Shown: positions 10,729 to 22,787 of the stretch, piece after piece
Numbering within the stretch: the stretch's first letter is position 1
Layout: every line of letters starts with the position of its first letter
Assembly: GCF_018777385.1 (NCBI RefSeq)
Contig: NZ_JAFJYB010000009.1
Span: 1 to 64,000 of the forward strand
DNA length: 64,000 bases
Direction: 5' to 3'
Source: Candidatus Symbiopectobacterium endolongispinus
GTDB lineage: Bacteria > Pseudomonadota > Gammaproteobacteria > Enterobacterales > Enterobacteriaceae
Made by a program: the position numbers and the translations under genes
Notes under the pieces: model-generated
The model's database searches: none
What the model saw: the letters and a program-made list of their open reading frames with translations, nothing else
Told to the model about the DNA's origin: nothing

Positions 10729-11727
10729 ATGATTCGTTTCTCTATTGTAGGAACCAGTCAAATCACGCGCCAGTTTGTTGATGCTGCACATGAAACCGGT
10801 AAGATGAAATTGATCGCCATCTACTCCCGTTCGCAGGAAAAAGCGCAGCAATTTCAAACGGACTATCTGGTTGAACACCGCTTCACCTCTCTGGAGGCGC
10901 TCGCCCAGTCCGACCTGATTGATGCGGTTTACATCGCGAGTCCAAATAGCCTGCATGCGGAACAATCCATCCTGTTTCTTGAACATGGCAAACATGTGGT
11001 CTGCGAAAAACCGTTGGCATCGAACCATGCCCAGGCGCAGAGAATGATCGCGTGCGCGCAAGCCAATCAGGTCGTGTTGTTTGAAGCTTTCAAAACCGCG
11101 AGCTTGCCCAATTACGCCGTGGTGACGCAGGGCCTGGCGCGCATTGGTCGGTTGCGTAAAGTGTTCCTGAATTACTGCCAATATTCTTCCCGTTACCAGC
11201 CCTATCTGGCGGGAGAGAATCCCAACACCTTCAATCCGGCGTTTTCTAACGGCTCCATCATGGATATTGGCTACTACTGCCTTGCATTCGCTGTCAGCCT
11301 GTGGGGAGTTCCTCACAACGTTCAGGCCAGTGCGGCCATGTTGGAAAGCGGCGTGGACGGGCACGGCAGCGTCTTACTGAATTACGGGGATTTTGACGTG
11401 ATTATCGCGCATTACAAGGTGAGCAACAGCGCCATCCCCAGTGAAATCCAGGGGGAGGAAGGTTCGCTAGTCATCGACAGGCTGTCGGAATGCCAGCAAG
11501 TGAGCCTGGTGCCGCGCAACGGTCAACGAATCGATTTGTCCCAACCGCAGCACATCAACAGCATGCTGTATGAAGTGGAAACCTTTGCCTCACTGGTCGC
11601 CCAGAATGATGTCAATCACGCCTTTCTGGCACGCTCACTCACCGTCGCGCGCTTACAAACAGAAATTCGCCGCCAGACTGGCGTGGTGTTCCCCGCCGAC
11701 AGCAACGTACTTTCTGAGGATCAATAA
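10729..11727 (+). CDS. ygjR: Gfo/Idh/MocA-family oxidoreductase YgjR
   Basis: 332 residues from the ATG at 10729 (MIRFSIVGTSQITRQFVDAA). AGGA lies 13 bases upstream, and longer in-frame starts lack a Rossmann glycine pattern. The NAD(P)-binding domain contains VYIASPNSLHAEQSI and the catalytic-loop motif HVVCEKPLASN (about residues 88-98), which is diagnostic of the family. The C-terminal alpha/beta domain includes GSIMDIGYYCLAFAV. The substrate is unknown in E. coli as well. Position between rlmG and alx matches the E. coli order. No lesion seen. Confidence 0.9.
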   Translation: MIRFSIVGTSQITRQFVDAAHETGKMKLIAIYSRSQEKAQQFQTDYLVEHRFTSLEALAQSDLIDAVYIASPNSLHAEQSILFLEHGKHVVCEKPLASNHAQAQRMIACAQANQVVLFEAFKTASLPNYAVVTQGLARIGRLRKVFLNYCQYSSRYQPYLAGENPNTFNPAFSNGSIMDIGYYCLAFAVSLWGVPHNVQASAAMLESGVDGHGSVLLNYGDFDVIIAHYKVSNSAIPSEIQGEEGSLVIDRLSECQQVSLVPRNGQRIDLSQPQHINSMLYEVETFASLVAQNDVNHAFLARSLTVARLQTEIRRQTGVVFPADSNVLSEDQ

Positions 11728-11784
11728 CGGAGCAGGTGGAAAGCGCTCACAAAATTTGACCTGGATCGACTTTTCACCTATCTT

Positions 11785-12074
11785 TGCTGATGCAAAGGGG
11801 AGTAACTTTTCCGCCGATTAATCGTCATTACGAAGTCATGTGTCAAGCTTGCTATAAAGTGAGTAGATATATGCTTCCGGTTATCGGGCAATACCAATGA
11901 GCATTCCGCATTGGCGTTGTAAGTGAGACCTTGCCGGAAGGCGAGGGACATTTGCAACGCGAGTGACCAAACGACCTGTGTCTTCCGATACATGTCGTTT
12001 TTTTACCTGGCCTGCTACCGCGCCAGATAAAAATGAGGCCTGGCGGTGTTAATTTTTGTTGCAAGGAACCAGTT
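11785..12074 (+). ncRNA. yybP-ykoY manganese / pH-responsive (PRE) leader of alx
   Basis: The leader begins with GCAAAGGGGAGTAACTTTT (11792-11810), whose AAAGGGGAGTA core is the 5' signature of the yybP-ykoY riboswitch. The 3' partner TGAGACCTTGCCGGAAGGCG (11922-11941) is the conserved second signature. The whole stretch resembles the E. coli alx PRE RNA, which switches folding with Mn2+ and alkaline pH. A terminator-like hairpin with seven Ts (11973-12004) follows, and a further stem precedes the alx ribosome-binding site (AAGGA, 12063-12067). Boundaries are approximate. Confidence 0.85.
11973..12004 (+). terminator. Intrinsic terminator inside the alx leader
   Basis: GACCTGTGTC pairs with GATACATGTC (one mismatch, one G-T), with a TTCC loop, followed by a run of seven Ts. 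It lies after the aptamer signature, where it could be the expression platform of the riboswitch. Confidence 0.7.
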
Positions 12075-12932
12075 ATGAACTCCATCGGTACGCCGTGGTT
12101 GTGGGGCAGCTTCGCTGTCATCGTTATCGCCATGCTGGCGGTAGACCTACTCTATCAAGGGCGCAAGGGTGCCACTACCATGACATTTCGCCAGGCTGCA
12201 GCCTGGTCATTGATTTGGGTTACGCTGTCGCTCGCCTTCAACACCGGATTCTGGTGGTATCTGAAAGGCACACTCGGCGTAGAAGTCGCCAACACGCAAG
12301 CCCTCGCCTTCCTCACTGGCTATCTGATCGAAAAAGCACTTGCCGTCGATAACGTCTTCGTCTGGCTGATGCTGTTCAGCTATTTCGGCGTGCCCGCGCA
12401 ATATCAGCGGCGTGTGCTGGTTTATGGCGTGCTGGGTGCCATCATCCTGCGAACGCTGATGGTGTTTGGTGGAAGTTGGCTGGTTACTCAGTTCCAGTGG
12501 TTGCTCTACGTATTTGGCGCGTTCTTACTGTTCACGGGCCTGAAAATGGCGTTTTCCAAAGACGATGGTGGCGATCTTGGCGACAAGCCATTAGTGCGTT
12601 GGTTACGCGGGCACCTGCGGATGACGGATACCATTGAAAACGAACGCTTCTTCTTGCGACGCAACGGGATTCTGTATGCCACCCCGCTGTTTTTAGTCTT
12701 GATTCTGGTTGAGATCAGCGATGTTATCTTTGCTGTTGACAGCATCCCGGCTATTTTTGCGGTTACTACCGACCCGTTCATTGTGCTGACGTCCAACCTG
12801 TTCGCCATTCTGGGTCTGCGCGCCATGTATTTCCTGCTGGCTGGCGTGGCGGAGAAGTTCTCGCTGCTCAAGTATGGTCTGGCCATCACTCTGCTGATTA
12901 ACCTGTGGGTGAATCAGCGCGCCGCTCGCTAA
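12075..12932 (+). CDS. alx: Alx, TerC-family Mn2+ exporter, internally shortened
   Basis: 285 residues, against about 321 in E. coli. Alx is an inner-membrane protein linked to manganese export and alkaline pH response. Core signatures are present: [25 protein letters not shown] and [23 protein letters not shown], with their membrane acidic residues. Near the C-terminus KYGLAI is followed at once by [14 protein letters not shown]. The E. coli protein has roughly 35 more residues here, including IKMLIVDFYHIPIAVSLG, covering about two membrane helices. The deletion is in frame and leaves a membrane topology that is probably wrong. The start is set by AAGGA 7 bases upstream. Confidence 0.85.
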   Translation: MNSIGTPWLWGSFAVIVIAMLAVDLLYQGRKGATTMTFRQAAAWSLIWVTLSLAFNTGFWWYLKGTLGVEVANTQALAFLTGYLIEKALAVDNVFVWLMLFSYFGVPAQYQRRVLVYGVLGAIILRTLMVFGGSWLVTQFQWLLYVFGAFLLFTGLKMAFSKDDGGDLGDKPLVRWLRGHLRMTDTIENERFFLRRNGILYATPLFLVLILVEISDVIFAVDSIPAIFAVTTDPFIVLTSNLFAILGLRAMYFLLAGVAEKFSLLKYGLAITLLINLWVNQRAAR

Positions 12933-12939
12933 ACCGCTT

Positions 12940-12966
12940 ATCGCCTCCGTAAAAGGAGGCGATTTG
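12940..12966 (+). terminator. Terminator after alx
   Basis: ATCGCCTCC and GGAGGCGAT form a perfect 9-bp stem with loop GTAAAA, followed by TTG, 8 bases after the alx stop. The T-tract is short. Confidence 0.7.
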
Positions 12967-13156
12967 TGAATGACCCGCCGCACAAATTCGTGTGCCATTG
13001 CTTTTTTTTAATGCCTCTTTTCCCTATACTGCTCTGCGCAAACACTTTGTTACAGGTTATGAAAAAAACCCCATTGCATTCTCCAGAGGTTTTCATTCTG
13101 CAACGTGCTACCACACAACCCTTGTTAAGTTACGGAACGGGAACACCGTCTATTTT

Positions 13157-14404
13157 ATGAAAAATACATACTCTGCGATTCTCCGCTATATAGTGCGAGG
13201 CAGTCTGGTACAGCAAATCGTTGTCGGGTTAGCGTTAGGTATTCTCCTCGCTCTGCTATCCCCCTCTGCGGCCTTGGCCGTCGGCCTGTTCGGTACGCTG
13301 TTCGTGGGCGGATTAAAAGCCGTTGCGCCTGTATTGGTGCTGGTTCTGGTGATGGCTTCCATCACCAATCATCAGCAAGGACAGAAAACCAATATCCGCC
13401 CCATTCTGGTCCTGTACGGCATCGGCACCTTTTCGGCCGCGCTGGTCGCGGTGGTTCTGGGTTTTTTGTTCCCCACCACCCTCGCCTTGAGCGCGCAGTC
13501 TGCCGATATCGTACCGCCCGCCGGCATCGTTGAAGTGCTGAAAGGGTTACTGATGAGCGTGGTCGCCAACCCGATTCATGCGCTGATCAACGCCAACTAC
13601 ATCGGTATTCTGGTGTGGGCAATTGGTTTTGGCATCGCGTTTCGCCACGCCACGCCTTCCACCAAAGCCTTTATCAACGACGCTTCAGATGCGGTTACGC
13701 TGCTGGTGCGCACGGTCATTCGCTTTGCACCGCTGGGGATTTTTGGCCTGGTATCCTCAACGTTAGCAGAAACCGGCTTTGACGCGCTGTGGGGCTATGC
13801 CCATCTGTTGACCGTTCTGGTCGGCGGCATGCTGTTCGTGATGTTTGCCATCAATCCGCTGATCGTGTTCTGGAAAATTCGCCGCAACCCGTATCCGTTG
13901 GTGCTGACTTGCCTGCGCGAAAGCGGTATTACCGCCTTTTTCACGCGCAGTTCGGCAGCCAACATCCAGGTGAACATGGAGCTGTGCCATAAGCTGAATC
14001 TGGACGAAGACACCTACTCCGTCGCCATCCCGCTGGGAGCCACCATTAACATGGCGGGCGCGGCAGTAACCATCACCATCCTGACGCTGGCTGCCGCCCA
14101 TACGCTGGGCATTCATGTCGATATGCTTACCGCACTGCTGCTCAGCGTAGTCGCCGCCATTTGTGCCTGTGGCGCATCGGGGGTTGCCGGAGGATCATTG
14201 CTGTTAATCCCGCTGGCGTGCAGCATGTTTGGTATTGCGAATGACGTGGCCATGCAAGTGGTCGCCGTCGGCTTTATCATCGGTGTGATTCAAGACTCGG
14301 TGGAAACCGCAGTGAACTCCTCCACGGACGTTATCTTTACGGCGGCGGTGTGTGATGCGGAAGATGCCAAGTTGGCAGAGAAAGAGCGGCTGAACCTGCT
14401 GTAA
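13157..14404 (+). CDS. sstT: Serine/threonine:Na+ symporter
   Basis: 415 residues starting [25 protein letters not shown]. SstT is an inner-membrane DAACS-family (glutamate-transporter fold) protein importing serine and threonine with sodium. The family hallmarks are visible: the hairpin-loop segment [15 protein letters not shown] near residue 260, and [22 protein letters not shown] with the NMAG sodium/substrate motif. [18 protein letters not shown] is the usual C-terminal part. Length and motifs are normal, so the gene looks functional. The position after alx is conserved with E. coli. Confidence 0.95.
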   Translation: MKNTYSAILRYIVRGSLVQQIVVGLALGILLALLSPSAALAVGLFGTLFVGGLKAVAPVLVLVLVMASITNHQQGQKTNIRPILVLYGIGTFSAALVAVVLGFLFPTTLALSAQSADIVPPAGIVEVLKGLLMSVVANPIHALINANYIGILVWAIGFGIAFRHATPSTKAFINDASDAVTLLVRTVIRFAPLGIFGLVSSTLAETGFDALWGYAHLLTVLVGGMLFVMFAINPLIVFWKIRRNPYPLVLTCLRESGITAFFTRSSAANIQVNMELCHKLNLDEDTYSVAIPLGATINMAGAAVTITILTLAAAHTLGIHVDMLTALLLSVVAAICACGASGVAGGSLLLIPLACSMFGIANDVAMQVVAVGFIIGVIQDSVETAVNSSTDVIFTAAVCDAEDAKLAEKERLNLL

Positions 14405-14464
14405 CACCTTCTCGTTTCCCTCATCTTCTGTATCAAGGTGAGGGAAAACGGAGCAATAGCGACA

Positions 14465-14979
14465 TTAATGAGATTGCGTTTCTGCCCGGAACGGGTCCAG
14501 CCCACGCTTCTGCATGCGCCAAAAACGAATGATGTTGTAGCCATTGAGGATCAAAAATGTGCCTTCAATCAGAGCTATACGTTATGTATTACCCAGCACA
14601 GTGTGGCGCACCAAATGACGCAGCGTGTCGTCAACCCACTGGTGTGGAACAATGCCCAGGTGCTGATCGGCGTACCAATGATCGGCAGCAGCTCAACCGC
14701 ATGCTTAAGACCCTAAAGCCCGAACACCAGCGTCAGGATAATAAAGGCAAACATCACAAAAAGATTGTGGGTGCGCGTAGCAATCACCGTGCGCCCGGCA
14801 TTCAGCAGTGCACTGGCGCCAGCGGCATTTGCCACCATCAAAAAGAAATGGATACCGATGATGGCGCTGTAGAGGGAAAGTTGTAGTTTGAATTTGCGAT
14901 CGTCACGGTGAAAAAATACGGTAATCCCCACCAGGAAGGCAATCGCCCCCACTGCCTGAGCAAACCAATAACTCGTCAT
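14465..14979 (-). pseudogene. ygjV: YgjV inner membrane protein, nonsense plus frameshift
   Basis: The N-terminal half reads MTSYWFAQAVGAIAFLVGITVFF..., with two or three membrane helices as in YgjV. After LTLVFGL there is a TAG (14713-14715), but the same frame continues with AVELLPIIGTPISTWALFHT and CVIWCATLCWVIHN, which belong to the family. A further shift near 14578 is needed to reach LIEGTFLILNGYNIIRFWRM and the probable old stop at 14465. One nonsense and one frameshift lesion therefore split the gene. It lies downstream of uxaA on the same strand. Confidence 0.88.
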
Positions 14980-15070
14980 GATCTGTGCCTTGGGAAAAGG
15001 AGTGGTGAAAATAAATAAAACGGCGCCAATAAATGGAACGCCGCTTCATTTTAATTAAAGGCGGGAGATT

Positions 15071-16582
15071 TTACAACGTTACGCCACTTTTAAATATCGC
15101 CAGTTCGCGGAAATCATTGATCTCGTTTTTCGCCAGCTTTTTGCCATCAGCAATTTGCACGATCATGTTCACAAACTGGGTCAGCAGATCGTCCATTTAC
15201 ACCCCATGAATCAGGCGGTCAGCATCAAAGTCGATCCAGTGCGGTTTTTTCTGCGCCAACTCGCTGTTGGTTGCCAGTTTCACCGTAGGTACAAAACCGC
15301 CGTAAGGCGTCCCGCGACCGGTACTGAACAATACCATATGGCAGCCCGCGCCCGCCAGCGCGCTGGTAGCCACCGCATCATTACCCGGTGCGCTGAGCAA
15401 GTTCAACCCCGGCGTATGCAGGCGCTCGCCATACTTGAGCACGTCCACCACTTTGCTCTGCCCCGCTTTCTGGGTACAGCCCAGTGATTTCTCTTCCAGC
15501 GTAGTGATACCACCGGCCTTGTTACCCGGCGAGGGGTTCTCATAAATCGGCTGGTTGTGCTCGATAAAGTACTGTTTGAAGTCATTGACCATGTGGACCG
15601 TTTTTTCAAACGTCGCTTCATCGCGGCAGCGGCTCATCAGAATACGCTCTGCGCCAAACATTTCGGGCACTTCCGTCAACACAGTGGTGCCGCCGTTGGC
15701 AATCATGTAATCCGAGAAACGCCCCAGTAACGGGTTCGCGGTAATACCAGACAACCCATCCGAGCCGCCGCACTCCAGACCAAACTTGAGCTCGCTCAGT
15801 TTGCCCGGAACGCGTTGGTCGTTACGCATCGCTTCATACAACGCATGCAGACGCTCCAGCTCCGCTTCAACTTCATCATCCTGCTGTTGGCAGATCATGA
15901 AGGTCACACGTTCTGCGTCATAGTCACCCAACGTAGTGCGGAACGCATCTACCTGGTTGTTTTCACAGCCCAGGCCAATCACCAGCACCGCACCCGCATT
16001 GGGGTGGCGCACCATGTTTTGCAGCATGGTACGGGTATTTTCATGGTCTTGCCCCAACTGCGAACAGCCAAACGGATGAGTAAACAGATACACCCCGTCG
16101 ATGCCTTCCGCATTGTTGGTTTCTTTCAGGAAGCGAGTCTGGATCTGACGCGCGATGCCGTTAACACAGCCTACGGTCGGCAGGATCCACAGTTCATTAC
16201 GCACCCCGACATAACCGTTTTTCCGACGGTAGATCTGTACTTCACGATCGGCCATCTGCTCTGGCAGTGTCATGAATTCCAGCTGGTATTGATACTCATC
16301 CAGATCGCTCAGATTGGTCTTAGCATTCTGGGAGTGAATATGCTGTCCCGGTGCAATCGCCACTAACGCATGGCCGATCGGCAAGCCGTACTTCACGATC
16401 ATCTCGCCCGGCGCGATGTCATAAAGCGCAAATTTGTGCCCGCGCGCCACCGGCTGCGGCAGCGTCACCGTGACGCCACCCGCGGTTACCGCCTCACCTT
16501 GCGCAACATCACGCAACGCAACGACCACATTGTCCAGCGCATGGATTTTGATGATGCTCTGCATCGATAAATCTTCAGCCAT
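15071..16582 (-). pseudogene. uxaA: Altronate dehydratase, C-terminal frameshift
   Basis: UxaA dehydrates D-altronate to 2-keto-3-deoxygluconate in galacturonate catabolism. From ATG 16582 (MAEDLSMQSIIKIHALDNV; AAGGG 8 bases upstream) the sequence matches the family over about 460 residues, including RNELWILPTVGCVNG, GLECGGSDGLSGITANP and STGRGTPYGGFVPTVK. The frame stops at 15197 (HWIDFDADRLIHGV). A neighbouring frame then gives DDLLTQFVNMIVQIADG and NDFRELAIFKSGVTL, the conserved C-terminus, ending at 15071. A single indel near 15197 thus removes the last ~40 residues. It is the last gene of the uxaCBA operon, 14 bases after uxaB. Confidence 0.88.
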
Positions 16583-16595
16583 TAACAATACCCTT

Positions 16596-18031
16596 CTACT
16601 GCCGCTTCATGCCGCGATCGACGATCGCTTGCAGTTGCTGCGTAACCTGTTCTACCAATCCCGGCACCTGCGTCAGATCCTGTTCCCAGTGATCCGCATC
16701 GCTCAGCACAGTGGTAACCAGCGCTTGCAGCGAAGTGGTGCGATCGTTGACGCCGTGCCACATGGTGCTATAGCGCTCCAGCCAGTGCGCATCATCTTGC
16801 AGCGGGTAGGCTTCACCGTTGCGATCGCCACGGTAGAACGCGATCAGCGCCGCCAGTGCAAAGGTAAGACGCGCCGGCAATGCCCCTTTCTGCTCACGGT
16901 AGGCCAGCAGTTGCGGCAGAATACGGGTGCGGAATTTCGTCATGCCTTCAGGGCAATGGATAACAGCTGGTGCTGAATAAACGGGTTACGGAAACGGCTC
17001 AGCACCGCTTGGGCAAAGGATGTCAGCTCATCGTGCGGCAAATCCAGCACCGGAACGATCTCTTCGGCAATGGTTTTTTCCACAAAGCTGCTGATTTGCG
17101 CGTCATTCATGGATTCGCCTACGGTATCCAGGCCGGCCAGGAAGGCAACCGGCACTAGCGCGGTGTGCGCACCGTTCAGAATCGCCACTTTGCGCTCTTT
17201 GTACGGCTTGATGTCGTCAACGATGCGGATATTCAGGTCCAGCTTGTCGAGGCGCAGCTCTTTAGCCAGCCATTGCGGCCCCTGAATCACAAACAGGTAG
17301 AAGTATTCAGCGGTATCCCAGAAGGTATCCTGATAGCCCATTTCCTGTTGCAGCGCTTCCACTTCGGCACGCGGATAGCCCGTCACAATACGGTCAACCA
17401 GCGTGGAGCAGAACGTGTTGTTTTCGTTGATCCAGGTGACAAAGGCCTGCGGCAGCTCCCACTGCGCGGCATAGAGCAGCACCAGTTCTTTCAGTGCAAC
17501 GCCGTTATAATCGATAAGTTCACACGGCAACAGCACCCAGCCTTTGTCGGCAGCGCCGTTGAAGTGGTTAAAGCGCTCGAACAGCAGGCGCGTCAGCTTA
17601 GCCGGATAGCTGACCGGCGGCGTATCCATCAAACGATCGTCGGCGTGATAGCTGATGCCCGCTTCGGTGGTGTTGGAGAACACGAAACGGATGTTGGCAT
17701 CGTGTGCCAGTGCCAGATACTCGTCAAACTGACGGTAAATGTTGATTTCACGGTTAACAGAACGGATCAGGCGCGGCTCACGCACCGCTTCGCCCTGCTC
17801 ATTCAAACCGCGAATGATCGTGGTGTACAGCTCATCCTGAGTGTCTAATGAAGGCGGAAAATCGGTATCAATCGGACAAACGATCACCACACCCGCATCC
17901 AGATCGGTATGTTCGTTTAGCAAATCTAACTGCCAGCCAACGAACGCGCGCAGAAAGTTACCCTCACCGAATTGGATGATACGATCAGGATGTTGACGAC
18001 CAGGGAAGTCACGACGATTCAATGTTTGCAT
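16596..18031 (-). pseudogene. uxaB: Tagaturonate reductase (altronate oxidoreductase), frameshifted
   Basis: UxaB is the NADH-dependent mannitol-dehydrogenase-family enzyme converting tagaturonate to altronate. The N-terminal part ([51 protein letters not shown]) is complete to QLLSIALKA, where a stop follows at 16940. The next frame begins [20 protein letters not shown] and runs through [18 protein letters not shown] to the end. The junction reads GCCCTGAAGGCATGACG, where one missing base in AAGGGCATG would explain the break. About 115 residues lie beyond the lesion, so activity is unlikely. Confidence 0.9.
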
Positions 18032-18103
18032 TAAGAAGCTACCTCAGGACAGGAAGTGCGATCGGGGTCAGGTTGTTACCACCCTGTCACCTTGCCCACG
18101 GTC

Positions 18104-19503
<1,400 letters not shown>

Positions 19504-19626
19504 ACTCTTCTTCCTCACCGTGCGCTCAGGCACAACATTGGCCTTTGTTGAAAGATATCACACCAATTATGCTGGATATCTCATATCATTAGTGAGGTCA
19601 TGATCGCAAAAATTCACATGCCTGGC

Positions 19627-19643
19627 AAATTGGTCATGACACC
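19627..19643. promoter_or_regulatory. Candidate ExuR operator
   Basis: AAATTGGTCATGACACC resembles the ExuR/UxuR operator AAATTGGTATACCAATTT in its left half and partly on the right. A second half-site, CACCAATTAT, lies at 19562-19571. ExuR represses uxaCBA and exuT in relatives. Confidence 0.45.
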
Positions 19644-19712
19644 GCGCAGCAAGCTCTCAACACAGGCCGATATCGAACAAATTTTAGCTATTACGCATAA
19701 ATATAATGGTTT

Positions 19713-19728
19713 TGTGATGCCACTCAAC
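19713..19728. promoter_or_regulatory. Candidate CRP site for exuT/uxaC
   Basis: TGTGA-TGCCAC-TCAAC differs from the CRP consensus TGTGA-N6-TCACA at two positions. Galacturonate genes are CRP-activated in related bacteria. Confidence 0.4.
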
Positions 19729-20050
19729 TTTTAAAGTTGTATGACAAATTATTGTGGCGCCGTCTTGAACCGGGATTCAATCTCTATTCCATTCCCAAGA
19801 GAAAAAATCCTGGTCCAAATCAAAAGCAGGTTTCAAGAGAGCAAAAGGCGAGCAAGGCGTCCTTATCTATGCGCCTTGCCGCCTTCCTAAAAGTAAGCGC
19901 AATGACGCCACAAACATGCTCCGTTACTGAAACCCTGCGATTGCGCCCTTCTGGGAGGTGCGCTGGCCAACCTTGTTGGCTAAACACAACACCGGTTGTT
20001 AGCTCAGCTAGCGGCACGGTGTTATTTTTTGACTCGGAGAGAAAACACAA

Positions 20051-21349
20051 ATGCGTAAAATCAAAGGGCTACGTTGGTACATGATTGGGCTGGTGACCAT
20101 TGGCACCGTGCTCGGTTACCTGACACGTAATGCTATCGCCGTTGCCGCCCCGACGTTGCAAGATCAGTTACATATCACGACACAGCAATACTCCTACATC
20201 ATTGCTGCCTATTCTGCCTGTTATACCGTTATGCAACCCATCGCCGGTTACGTACTGGACCTGTTGGGTACCAAAGTCGGCTATGCCATGTTCGCCATCC
20301 TGTGGGCCATTTTCTGCGCCTGTACCGCAATGGCAAACAGCTGGCAAGGTCTGGCCATTTCACGTGGTCTGGTCGGCATGGCCGAAGCGGCCATGATTCC
20401 TGCGGGCTTGAAGGCGAGCAGTGAATGGTTCCCGGCCAAGGAGCGTTCCGTTGCCGTAGGTTACTTCAACGTCGGTTCCTCGATCGGTGCCATGATCGCG
20501 CCGCCGTTGGTGGTTTGGGCCATCGTGATGCACAGTTGGGAAATGGCCTTTATCATCACCGGTGCCTTGAGCATGGTGTGGGCTCTGTGCTGGCTGGCAT
20601 TTTATAAGTATCTGAAAGACCAGAAAAAACTGACTGATGAAGAGCGCGATTACATTCTGAGCGGTCAGGAATCTCAGCATCAGGCTGATAACGGTAAGAA
20701 AATGTCCGCCTGGCAGATCGTGCGCAACCGTCAGTTCTGGGGCATCGCGTTACCGCGTTTCCTGGCTGAACCGGCATGGGGCACCATCAACGCCTGGATC
20801 CCGCTGTTCATGTTCAAGGTCTATGGCTTTAACCTGAAAGAAATTGCCATGTTCGCCTGGCTGCCGATGCTGTTTGCTGACCTGGGCTGCGTATTGGGTG
20901 GTTACATGCCCATGCTGTTCCAGAAATATTTCAAAGTGAACCCGATCGTTTCTCGCAAAATGTTGGTGACGCTGGGTGCGGTGTTGATGATTGGCCCTGG
21001 GGTTATCGGCCTGTTCACTAGCCCTTATATTGCCATCGCGCTGCTGTGCGTAGGTGGATTTGCGCACCAGTCACTGTCCGGCGCGCTGATCACGCTCTCT
21101 TCTGATGTGTTTGGTCGTAACGAAGTGGCTACCGTCAACGGATTGACCGGCGGCGCAGGCTGGCTGGCGAGCACCCTGTTCGCTCTGGTCGTTGGCGCAT
21201 TGGCTGACACCATTGGCTTCGGCCCGCTGTTCGCGGTGCTGGCAGCCTTTGATGTGCTGGGTGCCATCCTGATCTGGGTTATTCTGCAAAACCGCCCAGC
21301 GGTAGAGATAGAACAAGCCGCAGTGCTTGAGACGGCACAGCAGCATTAA
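20051..21349 (+). CDS. exuT: Hexuronate transporter
   Basis: 432 residues, a 12-helix MFS anion:cation symporter that imports galacturonate and glucuronate with protons. Family signatures: GTVLGYLTRNAIAVAAPTLQ in helix 1, GLVGMAEAAMIPAGLKASSEWFP after helix 4, and GGAGWLASTLFALVVGALAD in helix 11. GGAGAG lies 9 bases before the ATG. Length is normal and there are no lesions. This contrasts with the broken uxaCBA operon transcribed the other way, so imported hexuronate has no visible route into metabolism in this window. Confidence 0.94.
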   Translation: MRKIKGLRWYMIGLVTIGTVLGYLTRNAIAVAAPTLQDQLHITTQQYSYIIAAYSACYTVMQPIAGYVLDLLGTKVGYAMFAILWAIFCACTAMANSWQGLAISRGLVGMAEAAMIPAGLKASSEWFPAKERSVAVGYFNVGSSIGAMIAPPLVVWAIVMHSWEMAFIITGALSMVWALCWLAFYKYLKDQKKLTDEERDYILSGQESQHQADNGKKMSAWQIVRNRQFWGIALPRFLAEPAWGTINAWIPLFMFKVYGFNLKEIAMFAWLPMLFADLGCVLGGYMPMLFQKYFKVNPIVSRKMLVTLGAVLMIGPGVIGLFTSPYIAIALLCVGGFAHQSLSGALITLSSDVFGRNEVATVNGLTGGAGWLASTLFALVVGALADTIGFGPLFAVLAAFDVLGAILIWVILQNRPAVEIEQAAVLETAQQH

Positions 21350-21381
21350 TCACTGCCTGTCTCACGGCTAGACCTGCTTTG

Positions 21382-21413
21382 ACGCCCGATAACCCCGGTT
21401 ATCGGGCGTTTTT
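21382..21413 (+). terminator. Terminator after exuT
   Basis: A 13-bp perfect stem, ACGCCCGATAACC / GGTTATCGGGCGT, with a 2-base gap and a run of Ts (21409-21413), 33 bases past the exuT stop. Confidence 0.92.
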
Positions 21414-21598
21414 ATTGCGGGCTGATAATGCATAACTGTGACCTTGATGTTGGTCGGCTTCACGAATAAGTGGTATAACAAATCTTGACGCGATGGTTTT
21501 CTCAGCCTTTTTTCGCCCCTGTGGTGAGGTTGCGGTGCAGGAAAGTCGCAGGGAAAGGTTCCCCATTTACGGACCGTCATATATTAAAGAGCAAAGAT

Positions 21599-22375
21599 AT
21601 GGCACTCACTGAGCCCCGTCGACTATACCAACGGTTAGCCGCAGAACTTAAGCAGCGCATCGAAAGTGGCGCTTATCTTGTTGGTGAGAAGTTACCCGCC
21701 GAACGCTACATTTCAGAAGAGATGAACGTCAGCCGCACCGTCGTGCGCGAGGCGATCATCATGCTGGAAGTGGGAGGCTACGTCGAGGTGCGGAAAGGTT
21801 CAGGCATTCATGTCATTTCCAATCAGCAAAGCCATCGCGTGCCCAGCGGCGGGGATATCGAGTTTGTCACCGCCGGGCCGTTTGAACTGTTGCAGGCACG
21901 CCAGTTAATTGAAAGTAATATTGCCGAATTTGCGGCGACACAGGTGACGCGTCAAGACATTGTCCAGTTGATGGAGATCCAGGAATATGCGCGTCAGGAA
22001 GATCGTTTCCGTGATTCCGAGTGGGATCTGAAGTTTCACATTCAGGTGGCACTGACGACACAGAACTCGGCCATGGCCACTATCGTGGAAAAAATGTGGA
22101 GCCAGCGTATCCACAACCCCTACTGGCTCAAGCTGCACGAACACATTGACGATCGCTCGATCGAAAGCTGGTGCGAAGAGCACGATCAAATCCTTAAGGC
22201 ACTGATTCGCAAAGATCCCTACGCCGCCAAGCTAGCGATGTGGCAGCATCTGGAAAACACCAAGCAAATGCTGTTTCGCGCCACCACCGATGACTTTGAA
22301 TTCAACGTTGACCGCTATATGTTTGCCGAAAATCCCGTCGTGCATCTTGAGCCAATCACTGTGCACAAATCCTGA
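21599..22375 (+). CDS. exuR: ExuR, GntR-family hexuronate repressor
   Basis: 258 residues from ATG 21599 ([21 protein letters not shown]). A longer in-frame start at 21485 lacks family sequence. The N-terminal winged HTH is complete ([41 protein letters not shown]). The FCD ligand domain follows, with [17 protein letters not shown] and the metal-binding histidines of the D-x3-H type ([21 protein letters not shown]). ExuR senses galacturonate/tagaturonate. Intact and separated from exuT by a terminator, as in E. coli. Confidence 0.94.
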   Translation: MALTEPRRLYQRLAAELKQRIESGAYLVGEKLPAERYISEEMNVSRTVVREAIIMLEVGGYVEVRKGSGIHVISNQQSHRVPSGGDIEFVTAGPFELLQARQLIESNIAEFAATQVTRQDIVQLMEIQEYARQEDRFRDSEWDLKFHIQVALTTQNSAMATIVEKMWSQRIHNPYWLKLHEHIDDRSIESWCEEHDQILKALIRKDPYAAKLAMWQHLENTKQMLFRATTDDFEFNVDRYMFAENPVVHLEPITVHKS

Positions 22376-22787
22376 CCACCAGAACAAAAAACCTGCCGCC
22401 TCTGTCACTTAATAGAGGCCAAAACGTCTGAAAACACCTGTTTGTGTCAAAAAATGTAAAATCGGCCGCAAAAAACCTTTTCTGTCAAACAGCAGCGATA
22501 AATCTCACATTTTCCTGCGATAATTCCCTATCTTAACCTTTAGGCTTTTGTTACAGTTAGAAGCTCTTTTTAACGCTTAATCCGGTATTTTCCGCGTTAC
22601 TGCCGCCAAAACGCAACAATGCAGGCTCGTCGGGCAAAATGGATTAAGTGGATGAGATATGTGAACATCGGTATGTTCTACTCTAACAGCGCTCACCATG
22701 GCGAGCCGGTGTACATAATGACCCTTGCAGTCGGTGTATTTCATCGCCGATGGGCCACGTAGCATGCTGTTGTGTTAGGAATACCGA
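22376..22787 (+). other. 412-base upstream region of yqjA
   Basis: Presumably contains the yqjA promoter. The first half is AT-rich (TTTTTCTGTCAAAC, TTGCGATAATTCCC-like elements). No gene, repeat or confident regulator site was found by eye. yqjA is CpxR-activated in E. coli, but a clear GTAAA-N5-GTAAA box was not seen. Confidence 0.5.

Larger units (their letters stand above)
19504..20050. other. 547-base divergent uxaC-exuT control region
   Basis: No convincing gene. It holds the promoters of the galacturonate catabolic operon (leftward) and exuT (rightward), with the ExuR-like and CRP-like sites listed separately. The right half is moderately AT-rich and contains only short open frames without family resemblance. 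Confidence 0.6.

Noticed and set aside
15815-16366. 183-codon open frame antisense to uxaA
   Set aside because: Histidine/Gln-rich mirror of a conserved dehydratase sequence, so not a gene.
19737-20084. 115-codon open frame upstream of exuT
   Set aside because: It overlaps the exuT start and operator region, lacks a ribosome-binding site and resembles no family.
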